DNA of 64,000 nt from Dyella flagellata. GTDB lineage: Bacteria; Pseudomonadota; Gammaproteobacteria; Xanthomonadales; Rhodanobacteraceae. The translations under genes were made by a program, and so were the position numbers. Every line of letters starts with the position of its first letter. The stretch's first letter is position 1. The notes under the pieces were generated by a model. The model saw nothing but the letters and a program-made list of their open reading frames with translations. It was not told where the DNA came from and searched no databases. Positions 1 to 8,354 of this stretch are shown here, piece after piece. The stretch covers positions 186,001-250,000 of the forward strand of contig NZ_BSOA01000002.1 in assembly GCF_030160275.1 (NCBI RefSeq), given 5' to 3'.

Positions 1-905
1 TACGGCGCTATCGCGTGAAGGATTTCGACACGCTGGCCGATACCATCCGCCAGTATTTCGCCGACACCGGCCATGTCGCGCAGCAGGCGATCATCGCTGC
101 CGCCGGCCGCATCGCCAACGGCGAAACGGTAAAGATCACCAACAACCCGTGGGCGGTGTCCGCGCACGGCCTGGAGGCGGAACTGGGTTTGGAGCGCGTG
201 CGCCTGGTGAACGATTTCGCCGCGCAGGGCATGTCCATTCCGCTGCTCAAGAGAGATCAGCTGCAGGCGGTCGGCAGGGTGTTGCCGCCGGAGCATAACC
301 ACAAATCGGCGCAGACCTTCGTGGTGATGGGTCCTGGCACCGGCCTGGGCGTGGCTGGCCTGCTGCTGCGTCACGGTCACTGGATCGTGCTGGAAACCGA
401 GGGCGGCCATTCCGGCTTTGCCGCGCATACCGCCGAGGATGTGGAGATCCTGCATCGCCTCAACGCACGCTTCGGCCGCGTTTCCAACGAGCGGATGATT
501 TGCGGCAACGGCCTGGTGAATCTCTATCTCGCCCTGGCCGACATCGCCGGCCAGCCGGCGCAGGAATACACGCCTGAAGACATCACCGCACGCGCTACCG
601 ACGGCAGCGACACTCTGTGCGTACGCACCGTGGAAACGCTGGCCGGCATCTTCGGCAGCGTGGCTGGCGACCTGGTACTGAGCCTGGGCGGCTGGGACGG
701 CGTCTATCTCACCGGCGGCGTGCTGAAGATCCTGATGCCATGGTTGCAGAGCGGCGGTTTTCGCGAACGCTTCGAAGCGAAGGGCCGCTTCCGCGACACG
801 ATGGAACACGTGCCGACGATTGCCATCACGCATCCGGAACCTGGTTTGCTTGGCGCGGCGGCGCTGGCGGTGCTGGAATCCGGCCGAACTTTGTCCGACC
901 ATTGA
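1..905 (+). CDS. glk: Glucokinase, 5' end outside window (partial)
   Basis: Phosphorylates glucose to glucose-6-phosphate with ATP in the cytoplasm. The reading frame is already open at base 1 (residues R-R-Y-R precede the first possible GTG at 15), and the ATP-binding GDVGGTN motif expected near the N-terminus is missing, so roughly 40 residues lie upstream of the window. What remains aligns with E. coli-type Glk: a conserved NDFAA segment, GPGTGLGVAGL (around bases 331-360), EGGHSGFA with the glucose-binding Glu-His, a LYLTGGV-like segment (LTGGV around 710) and the C-terminal PGLLGAAALAVL. It belongs to the Glk rather than the ROK family. A perfect inverted repeat follows it. Confidence 0.93.
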   Translation, partial: RRYRVKDFDTLADTIRQYFADTGHVAQQAIIAAAGRIANGETVKITNNPWAVSAHGLEAELGLERVRLVNDFAAQGMSIPLLKRDQLQAVGRVLPPEHNHKSAQTFVVMGPGTGLGVAGLLLRHGHWIVLETEGGHSGFAAHTAEDVEILHRLNARFGRVSNERMICGNGLVNLYLALADIAGQPAQEYTPEDITARATDGSDTLCVRTVETLAGIFGSVAGDLVLSLGGWDGVYLTGGVLKILMPWLQSGGFRERFEAKGRFRDTMEHVPTIAITHPEPGLLGAAALAVLESGRTLSDH

Positions 906-920
906 TGACCTGAGTTCGTC

Positions 921-999
921 CGTCATTCCCGCGAAAGCGGGAACCCATTTTGATCTGGTGCTGAAGCGAAGATGGGTTCCCGCTTTCGCGGGAATGACG
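921..999. repeat. Perfect 28-bp inverted repeat (CGTCATTCCCGCGAAAGCGG family)
   Basis: Two perfectly complementary 28-base arms (921-948 and 972-999) are separated by 23 bases, and each arm itself contains the small palindrome CCCGCGAAAGCGGG. It lies between glk and the HAD phosphatase gene. This is the CGTCATTCCCGC-type extragenic palindrome common in proteobacterial genomes. It can fold into a very stable RNA hairpin and may separate expression of the two genes or stabilise the glk mRNA. Confidence 0.85.
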
Positions 1000-1020
1000 A
1001 CCTCCTCGATAAGGATCACC

Positions 1021-1704
1021 ATGCCGCGCTCGCATACCGCTTTCCTGTTCGACCTCGACGGCACGCTGATCGACAGCGTGTACCAACACGTGCTGGCCTG
1101 GAAGGAAGCGCTGGATGAGGAAGGCGTGGTGCTGCCGGTGTGGAGCATTCATCGCAAGATCGGCATGAGCGGCGGCCTGTTCACCAACATCCTGCTGCGC
1201 GAAACCGGCCTGGATATCACGCCGGAGCGAATCGAACGCCTGCAGCAGCGGCATGCGGAAGCCTTCAATCGCCACCATGCCCAAGGTTCGGTACGTCCGC
1301 TGCCGGGTGCGCGCGAGCTGCTTGAGTTCCTCACGCGGGAAAAAATTCCGTGGGCAATCGCCACCAGTGGCCGCATGCGCACCGCCGCGCATAACCTGGC
1401 CGCGCTTGGCGTAGATCCCGACGTAGTACCGGTCGTGACACGCGACATGGTGCGTCACGCCAAGCCAGATCCGGACCTGTTCATCGCCGCGGCCGAGCGC
1501 CTGGGCGTGGATATCCATCGATCGCTGGTGATCGGCGACAGCATCTGGGACATGCTGGCCGCGCAGCGTGCGCGGGCGCTAGGCGTCGGATTGCTCTCGG
1601 GCGGCTACGGCGAGGATGAATTACAGCGCTCCGGCGCCTTCCGCGTGTACGACGATCCGGCCGACCTGCTCAAGCATATCGACGAAGTCGCCGCGCGCGA
1701 TTGA
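1021..1704 (+). CDS. HAD-superfamily phosphatase (PGMB/phosphoglycolate phosphatase-like)
   Basis: A 227-residue haloacid-dehalogenase hydrolase. Motif I is FDLDGTLIDS (residues 10-19, nucleophile Asp11 and acid/base Asp13), motif II is the TSG segment (ATSGRMR), the motif III Lys is in HAKPDPDLF (about residue 146), and motif IV is GDSIWDM (about 172). A cap domain lies between motifs I and II. The family dephosphorylates small phosphate esters such as phosphoglycolate or hexose phosphates; the substrate cannot be read from the sequence. The ATG at 1021 was chosen because the upstream in-frame extension crosses the inverted repeat and has no homology-like content; AAGGATCACC precedes the ATG. 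Confidence 0.85.
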   Translation: MPRSHTAFLFDLDGTLIDSVYQHVLAWKEALDEEGVVLPVWSIHRKIGMSGGLFTNILLRETGLDITPERIERLQQRHAEAFNRHHAQGSVRPLPGARELLEFLTREKIPWAIATSGRMRTAAHNLAALGVDPDVVPVVTRDMVRHAKPDPDLFIAAAERLGVDIHRSLVIGDSIWDMLAAQRARALGVGLLSGGYGEDELQRSGAFRVYDDPADLLKHIDEVAARD

Positions 1705-1728
1705 TCCCCTCGCATTGGGATGACAATA

Positions 1729-1799
1729 GTAGGCTGGGATGGCAATCCCAGCGTTGCCATGTCTGCACCGTGCGATGCTGGGATTTCTTCCCAGCCTAC
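1729..1799. repeat. GTAGGCTGGGAT repeat, copy 1
   Basis: A bipartite palindromic element: GTAGGCTGGGATGGCAATCC at the left and its near-inverse ending ...TTCCCAGCCTAC at the right. Each half carries its own small GCTGGGAT/ATCCCAGC hairpin. It sits between two convergent genes. Its right end (bases 1796-1798, CTA on the plus strand) is the TAG stop codon of the SNF2 helicase on the minus strand. Similar elements occur at 7307, 15068, 19391, 25652, 40399, 44645, 44762 and 51771. Confidence 0.85.
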
Positions 1800-4700
1800 G
1801 GCCCAGGCGCCAGCAAGGCATCCAGATCGGCCTGGTCGAAGCTCAACCTCTCGCGCGTACCGCCACCCTCCAGCACCGCTTCGGCAAGTTCCGCCTTGCG
1901 TGCCTTCAGTTCCTCGATGCGCTCCTCCACCGTGCCCGAAGTAATCAGGCGGAACACGAACACCGGCTTGTCCTGCCCGATGCGATGCGCGCGATCGCTG
2001 GCCTGCGCTTCCGCCGCTGGATTCCACCAGGGATCGTAGTGGATCACCGTGTCGGCGGCGGTGAGGTTCAGTCCCACGCCACCTGCCTTCAGCGAGAGCA
2101 GGAACAACGGCACGTCACCTTCCTGGAAGCGCTGCACCGGCTCGGCGCGATCGCGCGTTTCGCCGGTAAGCATCACGTAGCTGATGCGATGGCGTTCCAG
2201 CTCGTTGGCGATCAGCTTGAGCATTTCGGTGAACTGCGAGAACAGCAGTACTTTGCGCCCCTCGGCGAGCAGCGCCGGCAGCATGTCCATCAGCAGCTCG
2301 AACTTGGCCGAATCGCGCACGCCGCGTGCCGCTTCCAGCTTGACCAGACGCGGATCGCAGCAGACCTGGCGCAGCTTGAGCAATGCGTCGAGCACCACGA
2401 TGCCGCTGTGCGCGATGCCACGCTGTGCGATCACCTCACGCAGTTCGTCGGCCAACGACAGGCGCAGGCTCTCGTACAGTTCGCGCTGGCGGCCATCGAG
2501 CACCACGCGACGGGTGATTTCCGTCTTCGACGGCAGCTCCGCCGCCACTTGCGCCTTGGTTCTGCGCAGGATGAACGGCGCCAGCCGGCGATTGAGGCGT
2601 GCCTGGCAATCTTCGTCGCGCTGTTTTTCGATCGGCACGCGATAGTGACGGCGGAATGCGCCCTCATCGCCGAGCAGACCCGGCACGGCCAGGTCCACCT
2701 GCGACCATAGTTCGCCCAGGTGATTTTCCAGCGGCGTGCCGGTGAGGCAGATGCAACGTGGGGCGCGCAATGTGAGCGCTGCACGACGCGCCTGCGTGCG
2801 CGGATTCTTCACCTGCTGCGCTTCATCGAACACGATCAGCGAGAAAGGTTGCTTGCGCAACGTCACTACGTCGCGTGGCAGCAAGGCATAACTGGTGAGG
2901 ATGATGTCTTGCACCGCGATCTGCGAAAAATCGCCGCTGCGTTGCGGACCATGCAAAGCGAGTGCACGCAGGGAGGGCGCAAAGCGTGCGATTTCCGCCA
3001 GCCAGTTCGGGATCAGGCTAGTCGGCACCACGATCAGCGCCGGCTGTTCCAAGGCGCCGCTTTGCTTCAACGCCAGCAGGTGCGTGATCAATTGCAGCGT
3101 TTTGCCCAGGCCCATGTCGTCGGCCAGTACGCCGCCGACGCCGGCTTCGGCCAGCGCATTCAACCAGCGCAGGCCTTCGCGCTGGTAAGGGCGCAGTTCG
3201 ACCGTGAGCCCGTCGGGAATCGCATCGCTTGCGCGCTCGGCGGCATCGCGCAGGCGCGCCGTAAAGCCGCGCAACTGCTCCGGCGCCTGCAGCTCGCCAC
3301 CGACCGGCAGGGCCTCGACGATTTCCTCCAGGCGCCCGGCCTGCACGCGCGGCAAGTGCAGTTTCTTCTTCGGCTTTTCAAGGTATTCGGCAAGCGGCGC
3401 CAGCAGGCCGCGCAGCTCTTTCAAACGCACCGGCACGCGACGGCGTTCGTCGACGGGGGCGTACCACACGGCGTCTTCCGGCTCGTTCGGCGCGGGGCTG
3501 AGATTGAGCTGGTGCTCGGCCAGCGCCTGCGCCACGGCGGGCAGCAAATTGCGGCGCTTGCCTTCCACCTCGATGCCGATTTCCAGGTCGAAGGCGTGAT
3601 CGTCAGCGTCTTCCACCGCATTGCCGTACCAGCGCACCGGACCTTCCAGCACTTCGAACGGGAAGCTAGGCGCATATTCGAGCATGAAGCCCTCGGCCTC
3701 CAGCTTGGGCCGCAAGGCAAGCCAGCGCGCGGGCGTGTTCACTTCCAGCGCGCCCGCGTGGCCCTTGCCGGGGAACAGCCAGGCGTCTTCCGGCAGCGTG
3801 TCGGCCAGGTCCCAGGGCAGGCCTTCGGTATCCACCCCCAGGGTCAGGCCGGCGCGTTCGAGCTGCTCCATCGCGGACAACTCTTCGGCGCGCTTGCGCG
3901 TGATTTCTACCAGCTGGCCGTTACGCACACGGCGCACCAAGGGCTCACCTCCGCGTCCGGGCAGGCGTTCGCCGGCATAGTCGAACGCGAGTCGTGCGTA
4001 AGCCAACGGTGGGGTACCGGCCGCGAGGCGGGCGTGGCGCGTAAGCGCATGCAGGGTCAGCACCGGCTTGGGGGCGAGCTCGGCGCGGCGCAGTTGGTCG
4101 AACACCTGCGGCAGCGGGATGCGCTGCGCCAGGCGGCTCGACGGCAGTGCCCGGCGCAAGGCGCGACTGTATTCGTGCTTGAGCAGCGGCAGGTCCAGCC
4201 AATGGGTCTCTTCCGGCTCCGCTTCCAGATGACCCAGTTCGGCCCGCTCCGCGTCCAGGTACCACAGCCCATCGATGCGCAACAGGCGCTGGCTGTGCGG
4301 CAACGCCGGCAGCAGGCGCTGGCTGCCATCCTGCTCCAACTGCCAATGCCAGTTGAGCTGGTGCGACTTGCCGCGCGACAGGCGCAGGCCGGCAAGACCG
4401 CCGAGGAAACAGGGCGCGGTATCGAGCATCTCCGCCAATAGCGCATTGCCCACATGGCCGGACAGCCGCGCGTAGCTGCGCGACTTGCGCAAGGCCTGCG
4501 GCAGGCCTAGCGCGGTGGTGGCCAGCCGCTGCTCGTGCAAGGTCAGCACGGAATGCGAGAGCAGCTTGCTTTCCAGCGGTGCCGGACGGGTGAAGCGGCC
4601 GTGCTCGCTTGGCACCAACAGCACAGGGGCCGCATCCAGCCGTGCGTACGGTGCGCCGTCTTCGGGCATCACCTCGAAAAAGAAGCCGAGCACCACATGT

Positions 4701-4828
4701 TCGTGCGCCGCGGCCGCAGCCGGCCGGCCCAGCAGCTTGCGCCACGTGCCGGGCAGGGTTTCCTCACGCTCTTCATCGGAGGCGGAAGGATCGCGGTGCT
4801 GGTTCTCGTCCGGTAGGTGCATGCGCAT
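1796..4828 (-). CDS. SNF2-family DEAD/DEAH-box helicase (HepA/RapA-like)
   Basis: A 1010-residue SWI2/SNF2 ATPase. The first half (about 1-540) is a divergent N-terminal region. The ATPase core follows with RPYQREGLRWLN, Walker A DDMGLGKT (about 567-575), a DEAQ Walker B box (about 666), LTGTPLENHLGELWS, and the helicase C-terminal domain with LLFSQFTEML (about 863) and DRAHRIGQDKPVFVFRL (about 945-960). Such proteins use ATP to move along DNA and displace bound protein or RNA polymerase; the exact role here is unknown. The start at 4828 has AGGGA seven bases upstream; a second Met is two codons further in. The TAG stop is formed by the end of the neighbouring palindromic repeat, so the C-terminal residues may be repeat-derived. 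It lies 92 nt downstream of gpsA on the same strand. Confidence 0.9.
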   Translation of the reverse strand: MRMHLPDENQHRDPSASDEEREETLPGTWRKLLGRPAAAAAHEHVVLGFFFEVMPEDGAPYARLDAAPVLLVPSEHGRFTRPAPLESKLLSHSVLTLHEQRLATTALGLPQALRKSRSYARLSGHVGNALLAEMLDTAPCFLGGLAGLRLSRGKSHQLNWHWQLEQDGSQRLLPALPHSQRLLRIDGLWYLDAERAELGHLEAEPEETHWLDLPLLKHEYSRALRRALPSSRLAQRIPLPQVFDQLRRAELAPKPVLTLHALTRHARLAAGTPPLAYARLAFDYAGERLPGRGGEPLVRRVRNGQLVEITRKRAEELSAMEQLERAGLTLGVDTEGLPWDLADTLPEDAWLFPGKGHAGALEVNTPARWLALRPKLEAEGFMLEYAPSFPFEVLEGPVRWYGNAVEDADDHAFDLEIGIEVEGKRRNLLPAVAQALAEHQLNLSPAPNEPEDAVWYAPVDERRRVPVRLKELRGLLAPLAEYLEKPKKKLHLPRVQAGRLEEIVEALPVGGELQAPEQLRGFTARLRDAAERASDAIPDGLTVELRPYQREGLRWLNALAEAGVGGVLADDMGLGKTLQLITHLLALKQSGALEQPALIVVPTSLIPNWLAEIARFAPSLRALALHGPQRSGDFSQIAVQDIILTSYALLPRDVVTLRKQPFSLIVFDEAQQVKNPRTQARRAALTLRAPRCICLTGTPLENHLGELWSQVDLAVPGLLGDEGAFRRHYRVPIEKQRDEDCQARLNRRLAPFILRRTKAQVAAELPSKTEITRRVVLDGRQRELYESLRLSLADELREVIAQRGIAHSGIVVLDALLKLRQVCCDPRLVKLEAARGVRDSAKFELLMDMLPALLAEGRKVLLFSQFTEMLKLIANELERHRISYVMLTGETRDRAEPVQRFQEGDVPLFLLSLKAGGVGLNLTAADTVIHYDPWWNPAAEAQASDRAHRIGQDKPVFVFRLITSGTVEERIEELKARKAELAEAVLEGGGTRERLSFDQADLDALLAPGP

Positions 4829-4920
4829 GCGATCCCTGGGGCGATCAAAACCTTGAGCTTAGCAGCGATCCGGGTGCGCGCCGCAAGCGGATGCGCACGC
4901 TTAGTCTCAAAATCGATCTT

Positions 4921-5946
4921 TCAATGCGTTCCGAACAAGCCCTGCGGGTATTCCGGCTTCTGCTCGCGCGCCATCAGCGCCTTCATGCCTTCGACCGGCG
5001 TCACCTCGCCATGCAGCACGGCGCGCACGCCCTTGCTGATCGGCAGATCCAGGCCGTGCTTGTCGGAGAGGCGCACGACTTCGTTGGCGGTGACCACGCT
5101 TTCGACCACCTGGCCGATCTGCGCCACCGCTTCCTGGATGCCGATGCCCTGCCCCAGCGCGAGCCCGAGGCGCCGGTTGCGCGAGAGGTCGCCGGTGCAG
5201 GTCAGCACCAGGTCGCCCAGGCCGGACAGGCCCATCAGGGTTTCCGGCTTCGCGCCCAGCGCCACGCCCAGGCGCAGCATCTCGTTCATGCCGCGGGTGA
5301 TCAGCCCAGCGCGCGCATTCAGGCCGAGCCGCATGCCGTCGGCCACCCCGGTGGCAACCGCCAGCACGTTCTTCATCGCCCCGCCCAGCTCCGCACCCAG
5401 CACGTCGTTGCCGGTGTACACGCGGAAGTTGGGCGCATGCAGCAAGTGGGCAAGCTGTTTTGCGAATGCCTCGTTTTCGGAGTGCACCGTCACTGCACTG
5501 GGCATGCCGGCGGCCACTTCGCGGGCGAACGACGGCCCGGTGAGCACCGCCGCTGCCCGGCCGGGCAGCCTTTCGGCCACCAGCTCATGCAGGAACCGGC
5601 CGGTGCCCGGCTCGAAGCCCTTGGTCGCCCAGGCGATGCTGGAGTGCGGCCCGAGCAGAGGCGCAAGCTCGCCCAGCATTTCCGTAAAGGCATGGCTGGG
5701 CACCACGATCAGCACCGTGGTAGCGCCGCGCACGGCTTCGGCCAGGTCGGGCTCGAAAGCGAGCCCGGATGGCAGATCGAGATCCGGCAGATAGCGCTGA
5801 TTGCGATGGCTGGCGGCCATCTCCGCCAGCGCCGCCGCGTCGCGTCCCCACAAACGGGTGGGGACGCCATTGCGCGCGGCCAGCGTGGCCAATGCAGTGC
5901 CCCAGGAGCCAGCCCCGAGGACAGCCAGGATCGGCTGGTCGGTCAT
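4921..5946 (-). CDS. gpsA: NAD(P)-dependent glycerol-3-phosphate dehydrogenase
   Basis: Reduces dihydroxyacetone phosphate to sn-glycerol-3-phosphate, the backbone for phospholipids, in the cytosol. The 341-residue protein starts with a Rossmann motif [10 protein letters not shown] (residues 11-20). It contains [17 protein letters not shown], including the catalytic Lys, and the C-terminal [18 protein letters not shown] segment, all hallmarks of GpsA. It lies 23 nt downstream of secB on the same strand; secB-gpsA adjacency is common in gammaproteobacteria. It supplies the substrate of PlsB, encoded at 26.8 kb in this window. Confidence 0.96.
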   Translation of the reverse strand: MTDQPILAVLGAGSWGTALATLAARNGVPTRLWGRDAAALAEMAASHRNQRYLPDLDLPSGLAFEPDLAEAVRGATTVLIVVPSHAFTEMLGELAPLLGPHSSIAWATKGFEPGTGRFLHELVAERLPGRAAAVLTGPSFAREVAAGMPSAVTVHSENEAFAKQLAHLLHAPNFRVYTGNDVLGAELGGAMKNVLAVATGVADGMRLGLNARAGLITRGMNEMLRLGVALGAKPETLMGLSGLGDLVLTCTGDLSRNRRLGLALGQGIGIQEAVAQIGQVVESVVTANEVVRLSDKHGLDLPISKGVRAVLHGEVTPVEGMKALMAREQKPEYPQGLFGTH

Positions 5947-5969
5947 GTCATTCAGGCCTGTTCGCCGTT

Positions 5970-6473
5970 TCAGCTATTGAGCGTCGGCGCCTCGCCGCCC
6001 GCGCCGCTACGGCGCTGCTGCTCGGCGTACAGGGCCTCGAAGTTGATCGGCTGCAGCAGGAACGGCGGGAAGCCGCCTTCCTGCACCAGGCTGGAAATGA
6101 TCTGGCGGGCGTATGGGAACAGCAGGTTCGGGCAGTAGCTGCCGATGATGCCGGCCTGGTCCGCTTCGGTGAAGCCGGCGATGCCGAACAGCCCCGCCTG
6201 GTGCACTTCCGCCAGGTAGGCGGTGCGCTCGTTGATGGTGCAGGTAAGGGTCAGGGTGAGCACGACTTCGTACATGTCGTTGCCCAGGCCGGTGGCGCGC
6301 TGGGACAGGTTGAGCTGTACCTGCGGGGCCTCGGTGATCTCACCGATTTCCTGGAAAATTTGCGGCGCATTGGGCGCCTCGAAGGACACGTCCTTGACGT
6401 AGATCTTCTGCAGCACGAGCTGCGGTTGGTTGGCCGAGCCAGTGGCCAGGCCGTTGGCGGTGATGTCTGCCAT
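5970..6473 (-). CDS. secB: Protein-export chaperone SecB
   Basis: A cytosolic tetrameric chaperone that keeps preproteins unfolded and hands them to SecA. The 167-residue protein has the family's length and conserved blocks: [20 protein letters not shown] near the N-terminus, the [10 protein letters not shown] beta-strand, AGLFGIAGF, and the C-terminal [20 protein letters not shown] and [28 protein letters not shown] lies just upstream of the ATG. It is the first gene of a secB-gpsA unit transcribed away from rpmB. Confidence 0.96.
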   Translation of the reverse strand: MADITANGLATGSANQPQLVLQKIYVKDVSFEAPNAPQIFQEIGEITEAPQVQLNLSQRATGLGNDMYEVVLTLTLTCTINERTAYLAEVHQAGLFGIAGFTEADQAGIIGSYCPNLLFPYARQIISSLVQEGGFPPFLLQPINFEALYAEQQRRSGAGGEAPTLNS

Positions 6474-6782
6474 GGGTATCCCTCGGGTTCGATAAGCTTA
6501 GGCGCACGGGCGCAAAGGAGGGGAATTGTTCCATACATCCCCGTCTGCCGCCATGTGGGTAAAAGCCGAAAAAAACCGAGTGGATTGCATTTCGGACGGT
6601 TTTTACCGGATAATGCACGGCTCGCCATACGTCGACCCGGCTCACCGGGCATTCCGCAACGCGATACGGAACTCACGACACAACGGCGTCAGCAATACCC
6701 TCCAGCATCGCGTGGCGCACAGCGCCGCTGGGCCGATGTCGCCCTGGCCAACGGGCGGTTTACAGAATCTACGGAGGTCATC
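6474..6782. other. Divergent intergenic region between secB and rpmB
   Basis: A 309-base gene-free stretch carrying the upstream signals of secB (left) and of the ribosomal protein pair (right). A plausible promoter for rpmB lies near 6585-6614, leaving a roughly 160-base 5' untranslated leader before the strong ACGGAGGTCATC ribosome-binding site. No known riboswitch was recognised in the leader. Confidence 0.6.
6585..6614 (+). promoter_or_regulatory. Putative sigma-70 promoter for rpmB-rpmG
   Basis: TTGCAT at 6585-6590 and GATAAT at 6609-6614 are separated by 18 bases. The -10 box matches the TATAAT consensus at five of six positions and the -35 box at three. It is followed by a GC-rich leader and then rpmB. 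Confidence 0.5.
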
Positions 6783-7019
6783 ATGGCCCGTGTATGCCAA
6801 GTCACCGGAAAAGGTGTGCAGACCGGCAATAACGTCTCGCACGCCAACAACAAGACCCGCCGCCGCTGGTTGCCCAACCTGCATGAGCGCCGGTTCTGGG
6901 TTCCCAGCGAAAACCGCTGGGTGAAACTGCGCGTCTCCAACCAGGCGCTGCGCACCATCGACAAGAAGGGCATCGAGGCCGTGATCGCCGACCTGCGTGC
7001 CCGCGGCGAAAAGATCTGA
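6783..7019 (+). CDS. rpmB: 50S ribosomal protein L28
   Basis: A 78-residue basic ribosomal protein of the large subunit. [20 protein letters not shown] at the N-terminus, [14 protein letters not shown] in the middle and the C-terminal [11 protein letters not shown] segment are diagnostic for bacterial L28. It has only one Cys, so it is of the zinc-independent type. GGAGG lies eight bases before the ATG. The in-frame extension upstream is non-coding leader. It is co-transcribed with rpmG 13 bases downstream. Confidence 0.97.
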   Translation: MARVCQVTGKGVQTGNNVSHANNKTRRRWLPNLHERRFWVPSENRWVKLRVSNQALRTIDKKGIEAVIADLRARGEKI

Positions 7020-7032
7020 GGAGCGTTGAGCC

Positions 7033-7200
7033 ATGTCCAAGAGCAAAAGCGACAAGATCCGCCTGATCTCGTCGGCCGGCACCGGCCACTTCTACACCAC
7101 GCAGAAGAACAAGAAGAACACCCCGGAAAAGTTCGAGTTCAAGAAATACGATCCGGTCGTGCGCAAGCACGTGATCTACAAGGAAGGCAAGATCAAGTGA
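7033..7200 (+). CDS. rpmG: 50S ribosomal protein L33
   Basis: A 55-residue basic protein of the large ribosomal subunit. It starts [20 protein letters not shown] and continues with [20 protein letters not shown] and a C-terminal [11 protein letters not shown], matching bacterial L33. It contains no cysteine and is therefore the zinc-free form. GAGGAGCG-type ribosome-binding bases (7019-7025) precede the ATG. An intrinsic terminator follows 46 bases after the stop, so rpmB-rpmG form a bicistronic unit. Confidence 0.97.
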   Translation: MSKSKSDKIRLISSAGTGHFYTTQKNKKNTPEKFEFKKYDPVVRKHVIYKEGKIK

Positions 7201-7215
7201 TCCGCCGTTAGGCGG

Positions 7216-7240
7216 GTCATCCCGGCGCAAGCCGGGATCC
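7216..7240. repeat. Short palindrome GTCATCCCGGCGCAAGCCGG family
   Basis: ATCCCGG and CCGGGAT arms around a GCGCAAG-type loop (7219-7238) lie immediately 5' of the rpmG terminator. The sequence resembles the element at 921-999 in composition (GTCATnCC...GGGAnnn) and is typical of proteobacterial extragenic palindromes. Confidence 0.6.
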
Positions 7241-7246
7241 AGGAAA

Positions 7247-7270
7247 GCCCGCCGCCAGGCGGGCTTTTTT
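7247..7270 (+). terminator. Intrinsic terminator of rpmB-rpmG
   Basis: A perfect 7-bp stem GCCCGCC/GGCGGGC (7247-7253 and 7258-7264) with a GCCA-type loop is followed directly by six T residues. This is a textbook Rho-independent terminator. Confidence 0.92.
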
Positions 7271-7306
7271 GTTTCAAGCCTTGCTGGCCTGGCAACCGCA
7301 GAGCCT

Positions 7307-7373
7307 GTAGGCTGGGATGACAATCCCAGCTTGTTGCCGGCTTCCGGATGCTGGGATTGCCATCCCAGCCTAC
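7307..7373. repeat. GTAGGCTGGGAT repeat, copy 2
   Basis: A full bipartite copy. The left half GTAGGCTGGGATGACAATCC and the right half ending GCCATCCCAGCCTAC are inverted relative to one another. It lies between the rpmG terminator and the DUF4166 gene. Confidence 0.85.
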
Positions 7374-7393
7374 GCATCGGACACGATCGCTCC

Positions 7394-7945
7394 ATGGAAA
7401 TGGCCCAGGCACTCTTTCCCAACCTGCTTGGCGAAATGGCCTGGCATCGCTTGCCCGCTTCGGTGCGTCGCATGCATGGCTCTGACGCGCGCGTGCTGGC
7501 GCGTGGTGTAGCCGATGTGGAAGGCGACGATAATCCTATCTTGCGGGCTCTGCGGCGCATGCTGGGCCTACCGCCTCCCTCAGCGGGGCAGGCGCTAGAG
7601 GTATGCATCGATCGCAACGGCAGCCATGAAACATGGACACGTCGCTTTGCGCTAGGTTGCATGCAGTCGGTACTGCACCACGATGCAGACGCTACACACC
7701 TGCTGGAGCGACTCGGCCCGGTCACGCTGCGTTTCAAACTCAGTCCAGATGCCCACGGTGTGACTTGGCATTTGAACGGCGCATGGCTGCTAGGCCTACG
7801 CATACCACGTCCCTGGCTAGGCACGGTGCTTTCGCACAGCGGCGAACGCGAAGGTCGCTACGCGTTTACCATCGATACCCGATTGCCATGGATCGGGCGA
7901 CTGGTGGCTTACCGAGGCTGGCTGGAGATCGTTGCCGATGATTGA
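7394..7945 (+). CDS. DUF4166-domain protein
   Basis: A 183-residue cytosolic-looking protein of the DUF4166 type: an N-terminal LPASVRRMHG, a conserved W-T-R-R-F block, LLERLGPVTLRFKL, and the C-terminal RLPWIGRLVAYRGWLEI. The molecular function is unknown. In other bacteria this domain is found beside, or fused to, saccharopine-dehydrogenase-like NAD(P)-binding domains, and here such a gene lies two genes away. Its stop overlaps the ATG of the DCC protein by eight bases, suggesting translational coupling. The ATG at 7394 was preferred because earlier in-frame sequence is the palindromic repeat. Confidence 0.75.
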   Translation: MEMAQALFPNLLGEMAWHRLPASVRRMHGSDARVLARGVADVEGDDNPILRALRRMLGLPPPSAGQALEVCIDRNGSHETWTRRFALGCMQSVLHHDADATHLLERLGPVTLRFKLSPDAHGVTWHLNGAWLLGLRIPRPWLGTVLSHSGEREGRYAFTIDTRLPWIGRLVAYRGWLEIVADD

Positions 7946-8354
7946 AAGTACGTCAGCCACTGTGATCGTCTACGACGGCGTATGCCTATTGTGCAGCCGC
8001 TGGGTGCGTTTCCTGCTTGAGCGCGATCGCGAAGGCCGCTACCGCTACGCTTCGATGCAATCAGAGATCGGCCGACAACTGTTGCAGAGCCATGGCCTCG
8101 ATCCCGACTCCCCGTTTTCGATGCTGCTGGTGGAAGACGGTCGCGGCTATACCGATACCACCGCCATTGCACGCGTCTTGCGCGGGTTGCCCTCTCGGCG
8201 CTGGCGCTGGCTGAGCGCCATGATGTTGTCGGTGCCCCGGTCCGTTCGCGACGCGGCCTACCGTTTCGTTGCGCGCCACCGCTACAAAATGTTCGGCCGC
8301 AGTGAGCAATGTTTTGCGCCCACGCCGGAACAGCGCTCGCGTTTCATTTCATAG
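7938..8354 (+). CDS. DCC-family thiol-disulfide oxidoreductase (DUF393)
   Basis: A 138-residue protein of the DUF393/DCC family. Its N-terminus reads VIVYDGVCLLCSRWVRFLL, with the D-G-x-C-x-x-C signature of a thioredoxin-like redox site. SMLLVEDGRGY and a C-terminal RYKMFGRSEQCF follow, as in the family. The physiological partner is unknown. The ATG at 7938 overlaps the DUF4166 gene. The stop codon abuts the stop of the convergent saccharopine-dehydrogenase-like gene, leaving no intergenic space. Confidence 0.85.
   Translation: MIESTSATVIVYDGVCLLCSRWVRFLLERDREGRYRYASMQSEIGRQLLQSHGLDPDSPFSMLLVEDGRGYTDTTAIARVLRGLPSRRWRWLSAMMLSVPRSVRDAAYRFVARHRYKMFGRSEQCFAPTPEQRSRFIS

Noticed and set aside
820-1020. 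An extended N-terminus of the HAD phosphatase beginning at 820
   Set aside because: The extension overlaps glk and crosses the perfect inverted repeat, and the phosphatase motif I lies nine residues after the ATG at 1021, as is usual for the family.
2720-4441. A 573-residue plus-strand reading frame within the SNF2 helicase gene
   Set aside because: It is the antisense shadow of the helicase. It is rich in Arg, Gln and His, has no recognisable domain and no start signals, and the minus-strand frame has all helicase motifs.
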